This document shows, piece after piece, positions 21,332 to 31,479 of a stretch of 64,000 nucleotides of DNA. Both the position numbers and the translations under genes were made by a program. The DNA is from Chrysopilus asiliformis (lineage: Eukaryota; Arthropoda; Insecta; Diptera; Rhagionidae), in contig OZ035960.1 in NCBI GenBank assembly GCA_964034945.1, positions 77,285,331 through 77,349,330 of the forward strand, given 5' to 3'. Each line of letters begins with the position of its first letter. Positions within the stretch are counted from its first letter, which is position 1. The notes beneath the pieces are model-generated. The model was not told the origin of the DNA and did not search any database. It was given only the letters and a program-made list of their open reading frames with translations.

Positions 21332-22640
21332 AAGACTGTATCGAAAAGTATGGAAACAACTGCAATGACCCAATATTAGCATGCTGTTGCTTTTTAGTCA
21401 AATTTTTTTAGTTAAAAAAAACGTATGAGAGTTTGACAATTTAATTACCCTATCAAATATCGCGATTTTGATTTTATTTTACAAACCGCGAGGTCTTTCT
21501 GTAGAGCAACGAAAAAGGATTGTGGACAAATGGCATTTCGAAAAGGGCATCAACATGAGGCAAGTGACAAAACAGGAAGGTGTAAGTCTAAAAGCAGTTT
21601 TTACTGCCATCAAGAAGTTTGGGGAGGAGCTGACATTCGAGGATAAGAAAAAAAGTGGGAGAAAACCAGGGCCTAGATGCGAAAAAACGAATCAAAAAAT
21701 TTGTGCAGCAATTCGGCGTGATTGCAGTGTTTCGGTTAGAGATGTCGCAAAAAAATGTAAAACAAGTGCTGAAATGGTTCAGCTAGCCAAGAAGCGCAAC
21801 AATATGAAGACCTATCGGAAGCAACGACAACCGAAACTTACCGAAAAAACAGGCAGCCTGCGTGAAACCGCGGCTTCGGAAATCGTATGACACCATTTTA
21901 ACCAAAAAAAACCAATGCATCATTATGGATGATGAAACGTACGTTAAAATGGATTATCGTACATTACCAGGACCTCAGTACTTTACGATTGCGGGAGGGG
22001 ACGATATAGACGAAGCACAAAAGTCGATTCAGGTGGAAAAATTCGGAGCCTAAGTGATGGTATGGCAAGCAATTTGCGAATGTGGCCTGAAATCAGCTGC
22101 ATTTTTCACAACGATGCACCAGTTGACTGATTTGTACGTCAAAGAATGTCTAAAAAACTGTTGCTGCCCATGATTCGAAGACACGATGGATCTAAGTTGT
22201 TTTGGCCAGATTTGGCATCATGTCACTATGCAAAAAACACCATTGAGTGGATGTCAACAAATAGAGTCAATTTTGTGGCAAGAACAATGAATCCACCAAA
22301 TTGCCCAGAAATTCGCCCCATCGAAAAATTTTGGGCAATAATGAAGCGAAACCCGCGGAAAATGTGTCTGGCGACTAATTATATGGAGCAATTTAAAAAA
22401 CACTGGCAAAAAGTTGCGAAAACTATTAAGAATAGTAACTGTCCACAATGTAATCGGTATATTAGGACAAAAGTGCGGCGAATCGTAAAAACAGAAAAAA
22501 TATTTTTGAAATGTTGTATATACATATAAAGAAATATGTACCTACTTAATAACCAATTTTATAAAATTTTTCTTGAAAAAAACTAAATTACGCCTTTTTA
22601 ATCCCATATTTTTTGTTTCCATACTTTTCGATACAGTCTT
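21332..22640 (+). mobile_element. Tc1/mariner-superfamily DD37E element, copy 1
   Basis: TIRs AAGACTGTATCGAAAAGTATG and complement, flanked by TA (21330-21331, 22641-22642). Length 1309 bp. Highly similar to 59181-60490. Confidence 0.92.
21468..22529 (+). pseudogene. DD37E mariner-type transposase, copy 1 (broken)
   Basis: N-terminal helix-turn-helix region (LSVEQRKRIVDKWHFEKG), then the catalytic domain: first Asp in 'IIMDDETYVK', second in 'FWPDLASCHYAKN', Glu in 'EIRPIEKFW'. I count 37 residues between the second Asp and the Glu, defining the DD37E group described from mosquitoes. Lesions: no good ATG, a frameshift near 21850, an in-frame TAA at ~22051-22053 just before 'VMVWQAIC', and a frameshift near 22150. 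The TAA is shared with copy 2. Confidence 0.9.
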
Positions 22641-22910
22641 TAGGTAGTGAAATATTAAATAATATATGTAACAAGGGTGAAATAGCCCTGTATGAAAACT
22701 CTCAAAAGACTCTAGTAGAGTCTTATGAGACGAAAATTGTTAGTTGGGAATGAAGCTTTTAAAAAGTGCTAAAGTGAACTGTCGGATGACATATGGATGG
22801 TAACAGGCAAAAACAACGCATTGACAACAAAAACTCTAAAAATTGTACATCTATTAATCAGAATAAAGTAAATAATAATTTATTGTAATGCCAAAGTGTG
22901 GACAATATTT

Positions 22911-23053
22911 TTATACCCGTATGGTATGTATACCAAATGGTATACTAACTTTTCCTTACCGTTTGTAACGCCAAGATCCCGTCATCACACACAAAAATGA
23001 ATTACACCAGTGTGTTTAGAATGGTAAAAATAATTAATTTTTGCATGACCGTC

Positions 23054-23084
<31 letters not shown>

Positions 23085-23380
23085 CCGTCTGTCTGTCCGT
23101 CTGTCCGTCTGTCCGTCTGTCCGTCTGTGGCGCGGATTGCAGGTGCACGGATTGAGCTAGAGACTTGACGTTCTGCGCAGATCCGTTTTTCGTAACATGC
23201 GAGGCTAAGTTCGTTAATGGGCAAAAATGGACCATTAGGGGGGGTACCCCCCATACGAACGAAAACGTTTTTTGCGAATATCTCGAAAACGGTGCATCTT
23301 ATCAAAAAAGTCCAAGAACAAAAGTTATTTGAGATATGATTCTACATAAAACTCCCATACATCAAAATCCGATTGGAGTA
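22911..23380 (+). mobile_element. DINE-1/Helentron-like non-autonomous element, 3' truncated
   Basis: Starts TATACCCGTATGG, then 'tttgtaacgccaagatcccg', 'ttacaccagtgtg', a (GTCY)n microsatellite at ~23049-23128, 'gcgcggattgcaggtgcacgg' and a C/G-run 'gggggggtaccccccat'. It runs to ~23380, where the similarity to 45012-45577 ends. Confidence 0.75.
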
Positions 23381-23670
23381 CATTTTCGTTAATATCTCGA
23401 CCCCAGCGCCACCTATCGGGTTTAAATTTTATCAACATTTTAATCTTTATTTAAGTGTTATATGTTGTGAATTTGCACAAAATCGGTCCATAAATACGAA
23501 TTTCCGAAATTCGAACTCGACCCCAGCGCCACCTACCGGGATCTTTTGCAAACAAAAACCGATCGGAGCACCACTCGAATATATGGTATAAATATGAGGT
23601 GGATAGCTTCAGTGGTTCAGCCGTGATGATCAGACGAACATACGCACCAACGATTTTATATATTAAGATA
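23381..23670 (+). repeat. Unclassified repeat with internal 'cgaccccagcgccacc' duplication
   Basis: The motif cgaccccagcgccaccta occurs at ~23398 and ~23518. The tail 'gttcagccgtgatgatcagacgaac' resembles Helitron-like element tails. No coding potential. Confidence 0.45.
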
Positions 23671-23785
23671 AAAAAAATCTTACTGATGGACTTCCAACAC
23701 AAACCTCAAATTTAAAGTAGTCTCTAGTAAGAACGTCGATCTTCCTACAAAAAAAATTGTGATTGTAGTTTTTTCGTGTATAACT

Positions 23786-24058
23786 AACCATCGTATCCCA
23801 TTTTCGCAGAAAAACAGGATAATCCTACGAAAATTCGGCCATTTACAGGATTTTTTTCCCGAAAAACAGGTTAAAAGCCGGACACATTTTTACATTAGTG
23901 CAAAAGGGTTCAAATATTTGTAAATACAGAAAAAACAGAGTCAAAGAAAAAATAGAATTGGTTATTTGAATTTTTGGTAAATTTCATGCGCCGAAAATTC
24001 AAATTTTTGGGTGAAAACGCAGGGTTGAAAATTTCGCAGGATTTAATATACGATGGTT
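23786..24058. mobile_element. Small MITE, 273 bp
   Basis: Short inverted ends AACCATCGTAT/ATACGATGGTT with additional pairing of 'tttcgcag' and 'cgcagga' motifs. TSD unclear. Confidence 0.45.
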
Positions 24059-24863
24059 ACGTATGTATAACTAAAGTTCAAAAATTAAGAAGACTAGACT
24101 TTTCGATGCATTAATAAACTGAGCGAACAATTATTGAGGTGGATTCTAGACATATGAAAAATTTTATGCTCCATCATACAAAACCGGTAACAACAAAAGG
24201 ATCATATTTGACATAAAGATTTCGTAGTTTTTTTCAATGATGGAGTACATCATGGTTCGTATCGAAAAAGTTAAGAGGAAAAAAAATTTTAAATTTGATT
24301 TTACATTATTTTTGCTTACAGAGAAATTCAATTGCATTACAGGGAAATTCAATTTACCTTCTATTCAAAACTCCAATGCCTATTTTTATCACGTCTCCAG
24401 ATAGTATTCCACGTCTCCAGATGTTATTCTATGTCTCGGATACCTAATTGCGTCCTCTTAAATAACAAAAGTGTTTTTATTATCGAAATACGGAAAAGTT
24501 ATGCAAAACTTACCAGTCAAGATTCCCGCCTTTTTTTTAAATAAATGACAACTAGTAATACACTCACTAATACATTAACAACCGTCCACTTACATTTTCG
24601 AATTCGGACGAAACGTCCACTTCGAAAGCACTTCGAAAGCCACCTGGCCACTCTCTTTATATGTAGGCTCACTAGTGTTGGGCAGCCATCTTCGAAGTAA
24701 GTAAAAACTAATTGTTTTTTGTATTTTCGGGTTTTATGACCGCTGAGGGCAAAACTAAAATATTAGTTAAAACCATTTTTTTTGGAATTATCCTATTAAA
24801 TTTTGATTTATATTTTTCGTTTAATAATATTGCTTGAGTGTTGTTTTAGTATTTTTTTTTTGT
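24059..24863. other. Non-coding, nothing recognised
   Basis: A local duplication 'gtctccagatagtattccac / gtctccagatgttattctat' at ~24391-24433. Otherwise no feature. Confidence 0.4.
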
Positions 24864-24867
24864 TTAA

Positions 24868-25127
24868 CACTAAACATACCAGCACTTAATATATACCTAT
24901 TTCTACCATGGGCGGTCAAATGATCGGCTGTGGTAGATAACGGTATATGACAAGTATTACTCAAAGTAAACAAAATACAAATAAAAAATAATAATAGAAT
25001 ATTAAGTGTATATATAATAAATAGAAAAAGTCATGAAGTCAAGTGCGCAAAAACGATAAGATTATATGCGCTTTTTAAATGCCAAAGTCCATAAGCGGTC
25101 AAAAGACCACTTATGGTATGTTTAGTG
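24868..25127. mobile_element. piggyBac-like MITE, 260 bp
   Basis: Flanked by TTAA (24864-24867, 25128-25131). TIR CACTAAACATACC/GGTATGTTTAGTG. Internal 'gcggtcaaatgatc' and 'gcggtcaaaagacc' motifs are related subterminal repeats. TTAA duplication is the piggyBac signature. Confidence 0.75.
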
Positions 25128-25264
25128 TTAAGACACTTTAAAAGAATTATATTTATTTACTTAAAATTGCTTTTAAATAAATCTTTTCACAGAAAAAAAA
25201 TTAAAAAATTTCGAAAGAGAAGGGAGGCCGGACTACATATATATGAGAAGATATAGTGGAGTAA

Positions 25265-25787
25265 AATAAAACATAACAAAAGCTATAATTGCCAATCTGG
25301 CAATTATTGAAAACCCGTATGGTGATATGATATTGTTCGTAGTTTAAGTGAACGGTGAACAGTTGTATCAAAATTCCACTTTGAAGCCAAATTTTCCAAT
25401 AAGATTTTTTAAAATTTATTCCAATCGGATTTTGATATATGGGAGTTTTATGTAGAATCATGTCCTAAATAACTTTTGTTCTTGGACTTTTTTGATAAGA
25501 TGCACCGTTTTTGAGATATTCACAAAAAACATTTTCGTTTGTATGGGGGGTACCCCCCCTAATGGTCCATTTTTGCCCATTAACGAACTTAGCCTCGAAT
25601 TTTACGAAAAACGGATCTGCGCAAAATTTCAAGTCTCTAGCTCAATCCGTGCACCCGCAATCCGCGCCACAGATGGACGGACGGACGGACATGCTAAATT
25701 CAACTTTTCTTATCATTCTAAACACACTGGTGTAATTCATTTTTTTGTGTGATGACGGGATCTTGGCGTTACAAACGGTCCCGGTAT
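25265..25787 (-). mobile_element. DINE-1/Helentron-like element, minus orientation
   Basis: Reverse copy of 45012-45577. It has the hairpin 'attgccaatctggcaat' and subterminal ACCCGTATGG at its 3' end (left), a short (GTCC)n tract near 25675-25692, and the 'gcgttacaaacgg' start on the right. It abuts the LINE C-terminal fragment at ~25790. Confidence 0.75.
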
Positions 25788-25789
25788 CC

Positions 25790-25989
25790 ATACGATAGTA
25801 GGTACATGTCAAATCTCCCGATTGCTCAAAGAGTCTCTCGGAATCCTTATGAAGCAAATTGAACGGTAGTGTATAATATTCGTCCATTATCGATCTTTCC
25901 GCGTTAGAATTATATAGTTGTCTAATGAAAACGTTAGGATGATTCTGCATTTTCTTGACGTCTTTAATCAACTAAACATTAGTGTACAT
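25790..25989 (-). pseudogene. LINE ORF2 C-terminal tail (continues from 28587)
   Basis: Minus-strand coding from 'LIKDVKKMQNHPNVFIRQLYN' to 'EQSGDLTCTYY'. It follows directly on the RT C-terminal region ending at 28587 once the transposon 25990-28586 and one copy of GTGTACAT are removed. That makes it the extreme C-terminus of the same LINE. It is cut by the DINE-like copy at ~25787. Confidence 0.65.
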
Positions 25990-26425
25990 TAGGGTGGAGC
26001 GAAAAACACTAAAATTGTCGAATCGGAACCGTTGGGGTTGCAAAACTTGTGTCTTGCTCTCAACAAAACATAAAAAAAATTTGAGCTTCCTGCGATGATA
26101 TCTTTTGCCCCCGAAAGTTCGTCAAAGTTTTGATTTTTTGGGGAAAAATACCGAAAATGACAGGTGTTGAAGGCAGTCTTTTTTAGTCTTTATACTGTTT
26201 CTAGTATACTAATTTTTTATGTAAGGCATCCAATTTAGATATAAAACGACTCTAGCTATTAATCCGTTGGACCTAGAACTTTTAATAAACAAAAACAATC
26301 ACGGAAAAATGTCGAAAATGGTGCAAATCTAAGTTATATGAATGTGTGTTTCTCGAAGGAATCTTTTTCAACTTGTCACATCTACAAGATGCAAAGTCAC
26401 TCTTCGCCCGCTCTCTTTAAGGTAA

Positions 26426-27858
26426 GCGACTCAGAACTCACCACGAGAAGGTGGCTGCACTTCGAGTTCCACCCACCACACCCTACCCAACCAACTAACC
26501 ACGGGTGTTTTTGCTAGCGCCATTCTCCAAGATGTTGGGGTCATATCTGCAGATAACCCTTCTTCCATTATTGATCGGCATAGAGTTAGGCGTGAGAGGC
26601 TCAGGATCAGAAGAACTTTACGAGAAAAGTCTGAAACCCTCCAATCACCAGTTCTTGGTATTTATTTCGATGGTAGGAAAGACAAGACTCTTTTCAACTC
26701 TAAAGGAGGTGACAGGTACTACAGGCGTAGCATAAATGAAGAGCACATTTCTCTCGTTAAGGAACCCGACTCAGAGTACTGGGGTCATGTAACTCCCCTG
26801 TCGGGAAGCGCGCGATCTCTTTGTGATAATATAATAAGGTTTCTGGAGGGAAAGAACGCAGAGTGTGATGACATTCATGTGATGGCACAAACGTTAACAC
26901 CGGTTATAAAGGTGGTGTCATTAAACTACTCGAGGTCAGGCTTGAAAGACCATTGCAATGGCTAATATGCCTATTACATTTCAATGAATTGCCGTTAAGG
27001 CACTTATTTTCTTTCTTGGATGGTGGGACTTCTGGTCCCAACTCATTTAAAGGTCCCACTGGAAAGGAATTATTGAAGTGTGAAAATTTACCTGTGCTGG
27101 ATTTTGAATCAATTGAATGTAGTCTTCCTTTAATTTCTATTCGTGATTTAAGCTCTGACCAATCCTATCACTTGGAAATGTCCCGTAAGAGCCCAGGGAC
27201 TTGGGCCCATTCTAGGTGGTTAACAGCCGCTAATCGTATTTTAAGATTATATGTTGCAACTAAATCACCTTCTAATGCGCTTAAAGCCACATATGTTGTT
27301 CGAGTATATGTTCCTTCCTGGTTTCGAATTAAATGTAAACCCTCCTGCACGGAGGGTGCGAGGCACATTTGGGCCTTAATACAGGACTCTCGATTCTTAC
27401 CCAAAGATCAGCGACATGTGGTTGACCGAGTTATCAGCCATAATACCTTCTTCTGCCATCCTGAAAATGTTCTCTTGGCGATGGTGGCAGATGAGAGACA
27501 GTTTGTGCGTGATCTTGCTGTACGCCGAATCATAAAGGCTCGTTCGTGTCATAATGATGCTGACAAGCCAGTAAGAACCTTTCATACAGTACCAATTAAT
27601 CTTATTGCAAAGGATTACATTGACTTAATCCATTGGTCTGAGCTCGATATTACCGAACCTCCTCTTCTAGCTAATCTCCCTATTGAAGACCTGAAATCTG
27701 TAGTTGGAGAAGGTATAGATGACAGGTTTCTTTTTCAACACCTTCCCTGCCACACTCAGGCTGTTGAAAGGACTGTCAAACTTGTGACTGAGTCAGCACC
27801 TGAAGTATGTGGACACAAAAATAGGGATGCCAGTCTTCAACACCAAAAAACATTATAA
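26426..27858 (+). pseudogene. Transposase of an uncharacterised arthropod family, hAT-like
   Basis: The first part (frame to ~26875) contains 'GIYFDGRKDKT' (Asp codon at 26669), 'EEHISLVKEP' and 'HVTPLSGSA'. A one-base frameshift near 26875 precedes 'CDGTNVNTG' (Asp codon 26881). The long open part then has 'ICLLHFNELPLRHLF' (CxxH at 26968-26979), 'DGGTSGP', 'CTEGARHIW', 'HPENVLLAM' and 'LPCHTQAVER'. The order D, D, CxxH about 29 residues later resembles the hAT catalytic domain. I recall close relatives as unannotated arthropod proteins. Start unclear: the frame is open from ~26426 without ATG. The C-terminus ends early at 27858. Confidence 0.7.
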
Positions 27859-28007
27859 ATCTGAGCAAAAACACCCGTGGTTAGTTGGTTGGGTAGGGTG
27901 TGGTGGGTGGAACTCGAAGTGCAGCCACCTTCTCGTGGTGAGTTCTGAGTCGCTTACCTTAAAGAGAGCGGGCGAAGAGTGACTTTGCATCTTGTAGATG
28001 TGACAAG

Positions 28008-28199
28008 TGATGTAGCCTTGATGTTTAATTAAAAGACGGGTGTATAATATGTACGATATTTATTAATTAAGAACAATTCGCGGACACATCCGTTCTGTAT
28101 GACAGCTCCAAGAGAAGAGAGCGTCTCACTAAGTCCAACCCTACATTATCAGTCGAATCCTAAAATGGCTGGGGTTGCCAACTATTGAATACTATTTCA
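28008..28199. mobile_element. Solo LTR, 192 bp
   Basis: Begins TG and ends CA, with 5-bp duplication ACAAG (28003-28007, 28200-28204). It is absent from the left inverted repeat, which serves as an in-window empty site. Contains a TATA-like 'gtgtataatatg'. The LTR family was not identified. Confidence 0.85.
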
Positions 28200-28594
28200 A
28201 CAAGTTGAAAAAGATTCCTTCGAGAAACACACATTCATATAACTTAGATTTGCACCATTTTCGACATTTTTCCGTGATTGTTTTTGTTTATTAAAAGTTC
28301 TAGATCCAACGGATTAATAGCTAGAGTCGTTTTATATCTAAATTGGATGCCTTACATAAAAAATTAGTATACTAGAAACAGTATAAAGACTAAAAAAGAC
28401 TGCCTTCAACACCTGTCATTTTCGGTATTTTTCCCCAAAAAATCAAAACTTTGACGAACTTTCGGGGGCAAAAGATATCATCGCAGGAAGCTCAAATTTT
28501 TTTTATGTTTTGTTGAGAGCAAGACACAAGTTTTGCAACCCCAACGGTTCCGATTCGACAATTTTAGTGTTTTTCGCTCCACCCTAGTGTACAT

Positions 28595-30610
28595 TACCTG
28601 AGAAAGTGGTTTTACTTCCGCCAGATTGTATATGAATTTGTTCGAGAAGAGTTTATTGTTTAGAAATCTTTTATTAACACAGATTCGAACACTTCTAGTT
28701 CTTTCATCACTGTTGGTGAAATGGTCATCCAAATAGGGAATGCATACGATATAATAGGACGGATTAATTGCTTATAGATAAGCAATTTTGATTTTTGATT
28801 CAAACTATTATTAAAGCGGAGCAACTGCGATAGGATATGGAAAGCTTTAACCGCTTTGCCCAAGGCGAACCTGGCGTGCATGTTAAATTTGAGTCTGTGA
28901 TGTAGCAAAACACCCAAATATTTAACTTTATCCTTCACCACAATCGGCAACTGGCCTGGAACTGGAATAACTAACCTTTACTCTCCTAAACGCAACTCCG
29001 AGGTGCCCTATTATACCCGTTTCTGAAGCAAATTAGTTGTGTTTTCTCTGGGTTTATCCTTATTCCCCATTTATTGAAATCCCCACCAATCCTAGTAAGA
29101 TGAAGAGATACACTATCCTCTTCATCTTACTAGGATTGGTGGGGATTTCAATAAATGGGGAATAAGGATAAACAAGAGATACACTTGTAGGTCTCTCATG
29201 ACTCGCATAAATAAAAGTGTCATCCGCATAAAGCAACGCTAGAGAGGTAGGCTCACCAAAGTGTACCGTTGGCGCATCGGATATGAATAAGTTGAAGAGA
29301 ACCGGCCCAAGCACTGAGCCCTGCGGCACACCCCTCTCCACGCCAAACTCACCCGAGACTACTCCGTTAAAATGAATGCTTGCCCTTCTTCCATTGAAGT
29401 AAGGCAACAATACCTTCAACATTGACAAAGGGAGACCCTGTTTTATTAATTTGTAAATCAGGCCATCGTGCCAAACTGAGTCAAAAGCCTTCTCAAGATC
29501 CACCGAACATGCCACAGTGCAGACTCCTGACCTGAGACCGGCAACTACATCACTCAACAGCTTCGTAAGAGCTTGAAGGGTAGAGTGGCTTCTCTGGAAA
29601 CCGAATTGCATTCGTGGAATTGCCCTAGCGCAGCAAATTCGGATTCTTGCTTCAATAACCCTCTCGAAAATCTTGCCAATATTTGATAGCATCGAAATTG
29701 GTCTCAGGTTTGAAATGTCGTTAGAATTGCTGTTTTTTTTAAGACGAAGATTTTCGTCACTTTCCAGTCATCCGGGAAGTATCCCAAATTAATGGAGTTG
29801 CTGACAATGCATGCCAGTAATTTTATCGCTTTATAAGAGATTTTCCTTAATAAGTGATTAGAAATTCCATCAGGCCCCGCCGACCTTTTATTTTTTAAGT
29901 TATTAATTATATACGTGAGTTCTTCAGCATCAGTGAAGACTTCCTTTTGATTGGGATTGTGGGATGCATTACCGCTGTGAAACTCTGTGATCACCTCAGA
30001 GGCAATAGCCCTCTCTGTAAAATTTTTGATGGTATACTCGACGAAACCCCGCTCGGCAGGATTCAAACCCGGTTCTCGATTACTATAAACATCAGAGAAA
30101 TAGTCCTTTAACGCACCGGATATGCTATTATCTGAGTTAAAAGTTTGATCATCAATAGTCATTGTCTCTATTTTATTTTTTATAGTACTTACAATTCTTC
30201 TGATTTCCGCATACGCATTTGGGCCGGGACTTATGTTGCATAAGCGATCTTGGAATTTACTATTCATATCAATTTTAATTCTTTCATCAATTATTTTTGC
30301 GAGGCAATTAATTTGGGATCTTAATTCAATAATTTCTGCGTTTGAGGGATTCCGATACCTGTTCAAAACCCTCTTGAGTCGCCTTTCCCAACTCTTCTTC
30401 CTCCTGAACAAGTCGCTGATAATAACCGGTAAATCTTTGTAAGGATCATAATCACCCTTGTGCTCCTCTGAATGTTTGTTGGAGACATCTCCAAGCTCTT
30501 GAACTGCACGGCAGATACACTGAAATCACCAATACGGACAAGTACCTGTTGTTAGCGTCTTTTAATTTAAAAGAGACTGAAGTTACCTCAAATGGGGTGA
30601 GATTGGGAAA
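28595..30610 (-). pseudogene. Non-LTR retrotransposon (Jockey/CR1-like LINE), ORF2 with damage
   Basis: Minus-strand fragments in order. Residual endonuclease ('SVSFKLKDAN', 'VYLPC') at ~30610-30500 is followed by an internal deletion to 'RRKKSWERRLKRVL'. RT blocks: 'KNKRSAGPDGI', 'LGYFPDDWK' (29704-30411), 'GFQRSHSTLQAL', 'SVDLEKAFDSVWH' with the first catalytic Asp, 'RGVPQGSVLGPVLF', 'LLYADDTFIYA' with the YADD box (29060-29692). The thumb region 'VKYLGVLLHHRLKF' lies at 28660-28950. Frameshifts occur at ~29704, ~28950 and ~28660, plus an inverted duplication at 29052-29173. The C-terminus continues at 25989. Confidence 0.9.
29052..29173. repeat. 56-bp inverted duplication inside the LINE
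   Basis: Arms 29052-29107 and 29118-29173 are exact inverted copies with a 10-bp spacer. The left arm is the original coding sequence (minus strand 'HLTRIGGDFNKWGIRINP'). The right arm is its inverted copy, with the neighbouring 'gtgtatctctt' also duplicated directly. This truncates the RT frame. Confidence 0.88.
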
Positions 30611-31014
30611 ATATTCCCTTTGGAACTGCATTTTATTATGGCTATTATACGTTCTTCCAATAGTTTTAAAAAAACCTTTAGATAATAAAAATCTTAAATC
30701 GATGTATAATCTTGAAATTAGTTTGCGCAATTAGAATATTATGCGATAAAAAAAATTGTGTTTCTAAAAATAATGTGGCCTTAGCATTAATAGAAGCATT
30801 TATTAAAGATTTTCCAAAGTTTTATTCTTTGTATAACGCTACATATAACGTTCACATTTTACTTCACATTCCAAATGATGTTTTGTTTTTAAAAGTTCCA
30901 ATTGATCAGTACAGCTCATTCAAATTTGAAATTTTTTTACAATATTTTAAAAATCAACTAAAGGGTAGAAATCGCTGTCTTGAACAAATCTATAATAGGT
31001 ACTATGAAAAATGA
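30611..31014 (+). pseudogene. CACTA/Tnp2-like transposase remnant, C-terminal part 1
   Basis: Frame fragments 'LLWLLYVLPIVLKKPLD', 'LVCAIRILCDKKNC', 'YNATYNVHILLHIPNDV', 'PIDQYSSFKFEIFLQ'. The order 'YNVHxLLHLxNDV...LDxxSAFPFENYLQ' is the pattern I associate with the DUF4218-like region of Tnp2-type (CACTA/EnSpm) transposases in insects. Starts are eroded and the catalytic core is missing. Borders the LINE endonuclease remnant head to head. Confidence 0.6.
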
Positions 31015-31023
31015 TTATCAAAC

Positions 31024-31413
31024 GTGGCTTTCAAATTTCAAAATTCATTACAACGCAAGCAAATCAATAAAATGCATTTAGATGATAAAACCTATAAACA
31101 TGTTTTTGTAAACAATATTAAATTTAGCGCCAAAGAGCCAAACAATTATGTGTACCATGAAAAAACAAGAAAGGTTTTTCAAATTCAATCATTATATAAA
31201 AGTTTGTCGAATGAAATTTACTTTTCGGCGTTAGAAGTACTTAACTTAGATTCTATATTCGATTATCCTATGAACTCAAATCTGCTTGGTATGCTAATGA
31301 CCAGTAATGAAGTATTTTCTTCAAGTCTACTTCACGACAATATAAATGACGATTTCGTAAAAATTATAAAATTTTCTTATAATAATAACGTTTACGATAT
31401 TAAATTTCTTTAA
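31024..31413 (+). pseudogene. CACTA/Tnp2-like transposase remnant, C-terminal part 2
   Basis: 129 codons continuing the preceding fragment after a stop. It includes 'NNIKFSAKEPNNYVYHEKT' and 'LHDNINDDFVKIIKFSYNNN', weakly conserved C-terminal segments; ends with a stop at 31413. Confidence 0.5.
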
Positions 31414-31479
31414 AAATTCTTAACCATTAACCATTCATTTTTTAAAAATTCATTTTCATTTAAAAAGCGTTATCCTATA

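Larger units (their letters stand above)
25990..28586 (+). mobile_element. hAT-like DNA transposon with 525-bp inverted repeats and an uncharacterised transposase
   Basis: Left repeat 25990-26514 is matched by 27865-28586; the 197-bp surplus in the right repeat is exactly one solo LTR plus its TSD, so both arms are 525 bp. The ends TAGGGTGGAGCG fit the hAT consensus start (YARNG). The 8-bp duplication GTGTACAT (25982-25989, 28587-28594) fits the hAT preference nTnnnnAn. It lies inside a LINE reading frame. Arms differ by only about one base in the stretches compared, so insertion is fairly recent although the transposase is frameshifted. Confidence 0.85.

Noticed and set aside
22985..23305. 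Recurring open frame (…GGTPPNGPFLPINELSL…) also seen near 25492 and 45101
   Set aside because: It is the translation of the same DINE-like repeat in each place, ending in microsatellite; no family match or coding bias.
26422..26517. Possible 96-bp intron (AAG|GTAAGC to TTTGCTAG) joining a short exon in the TIR to the hAT-like transposase
   Set aside because: Splice signals look good, but the upstream ATG exon (26389-26421) would enter the wrong frame, so the start of the transposase stays unresolved.
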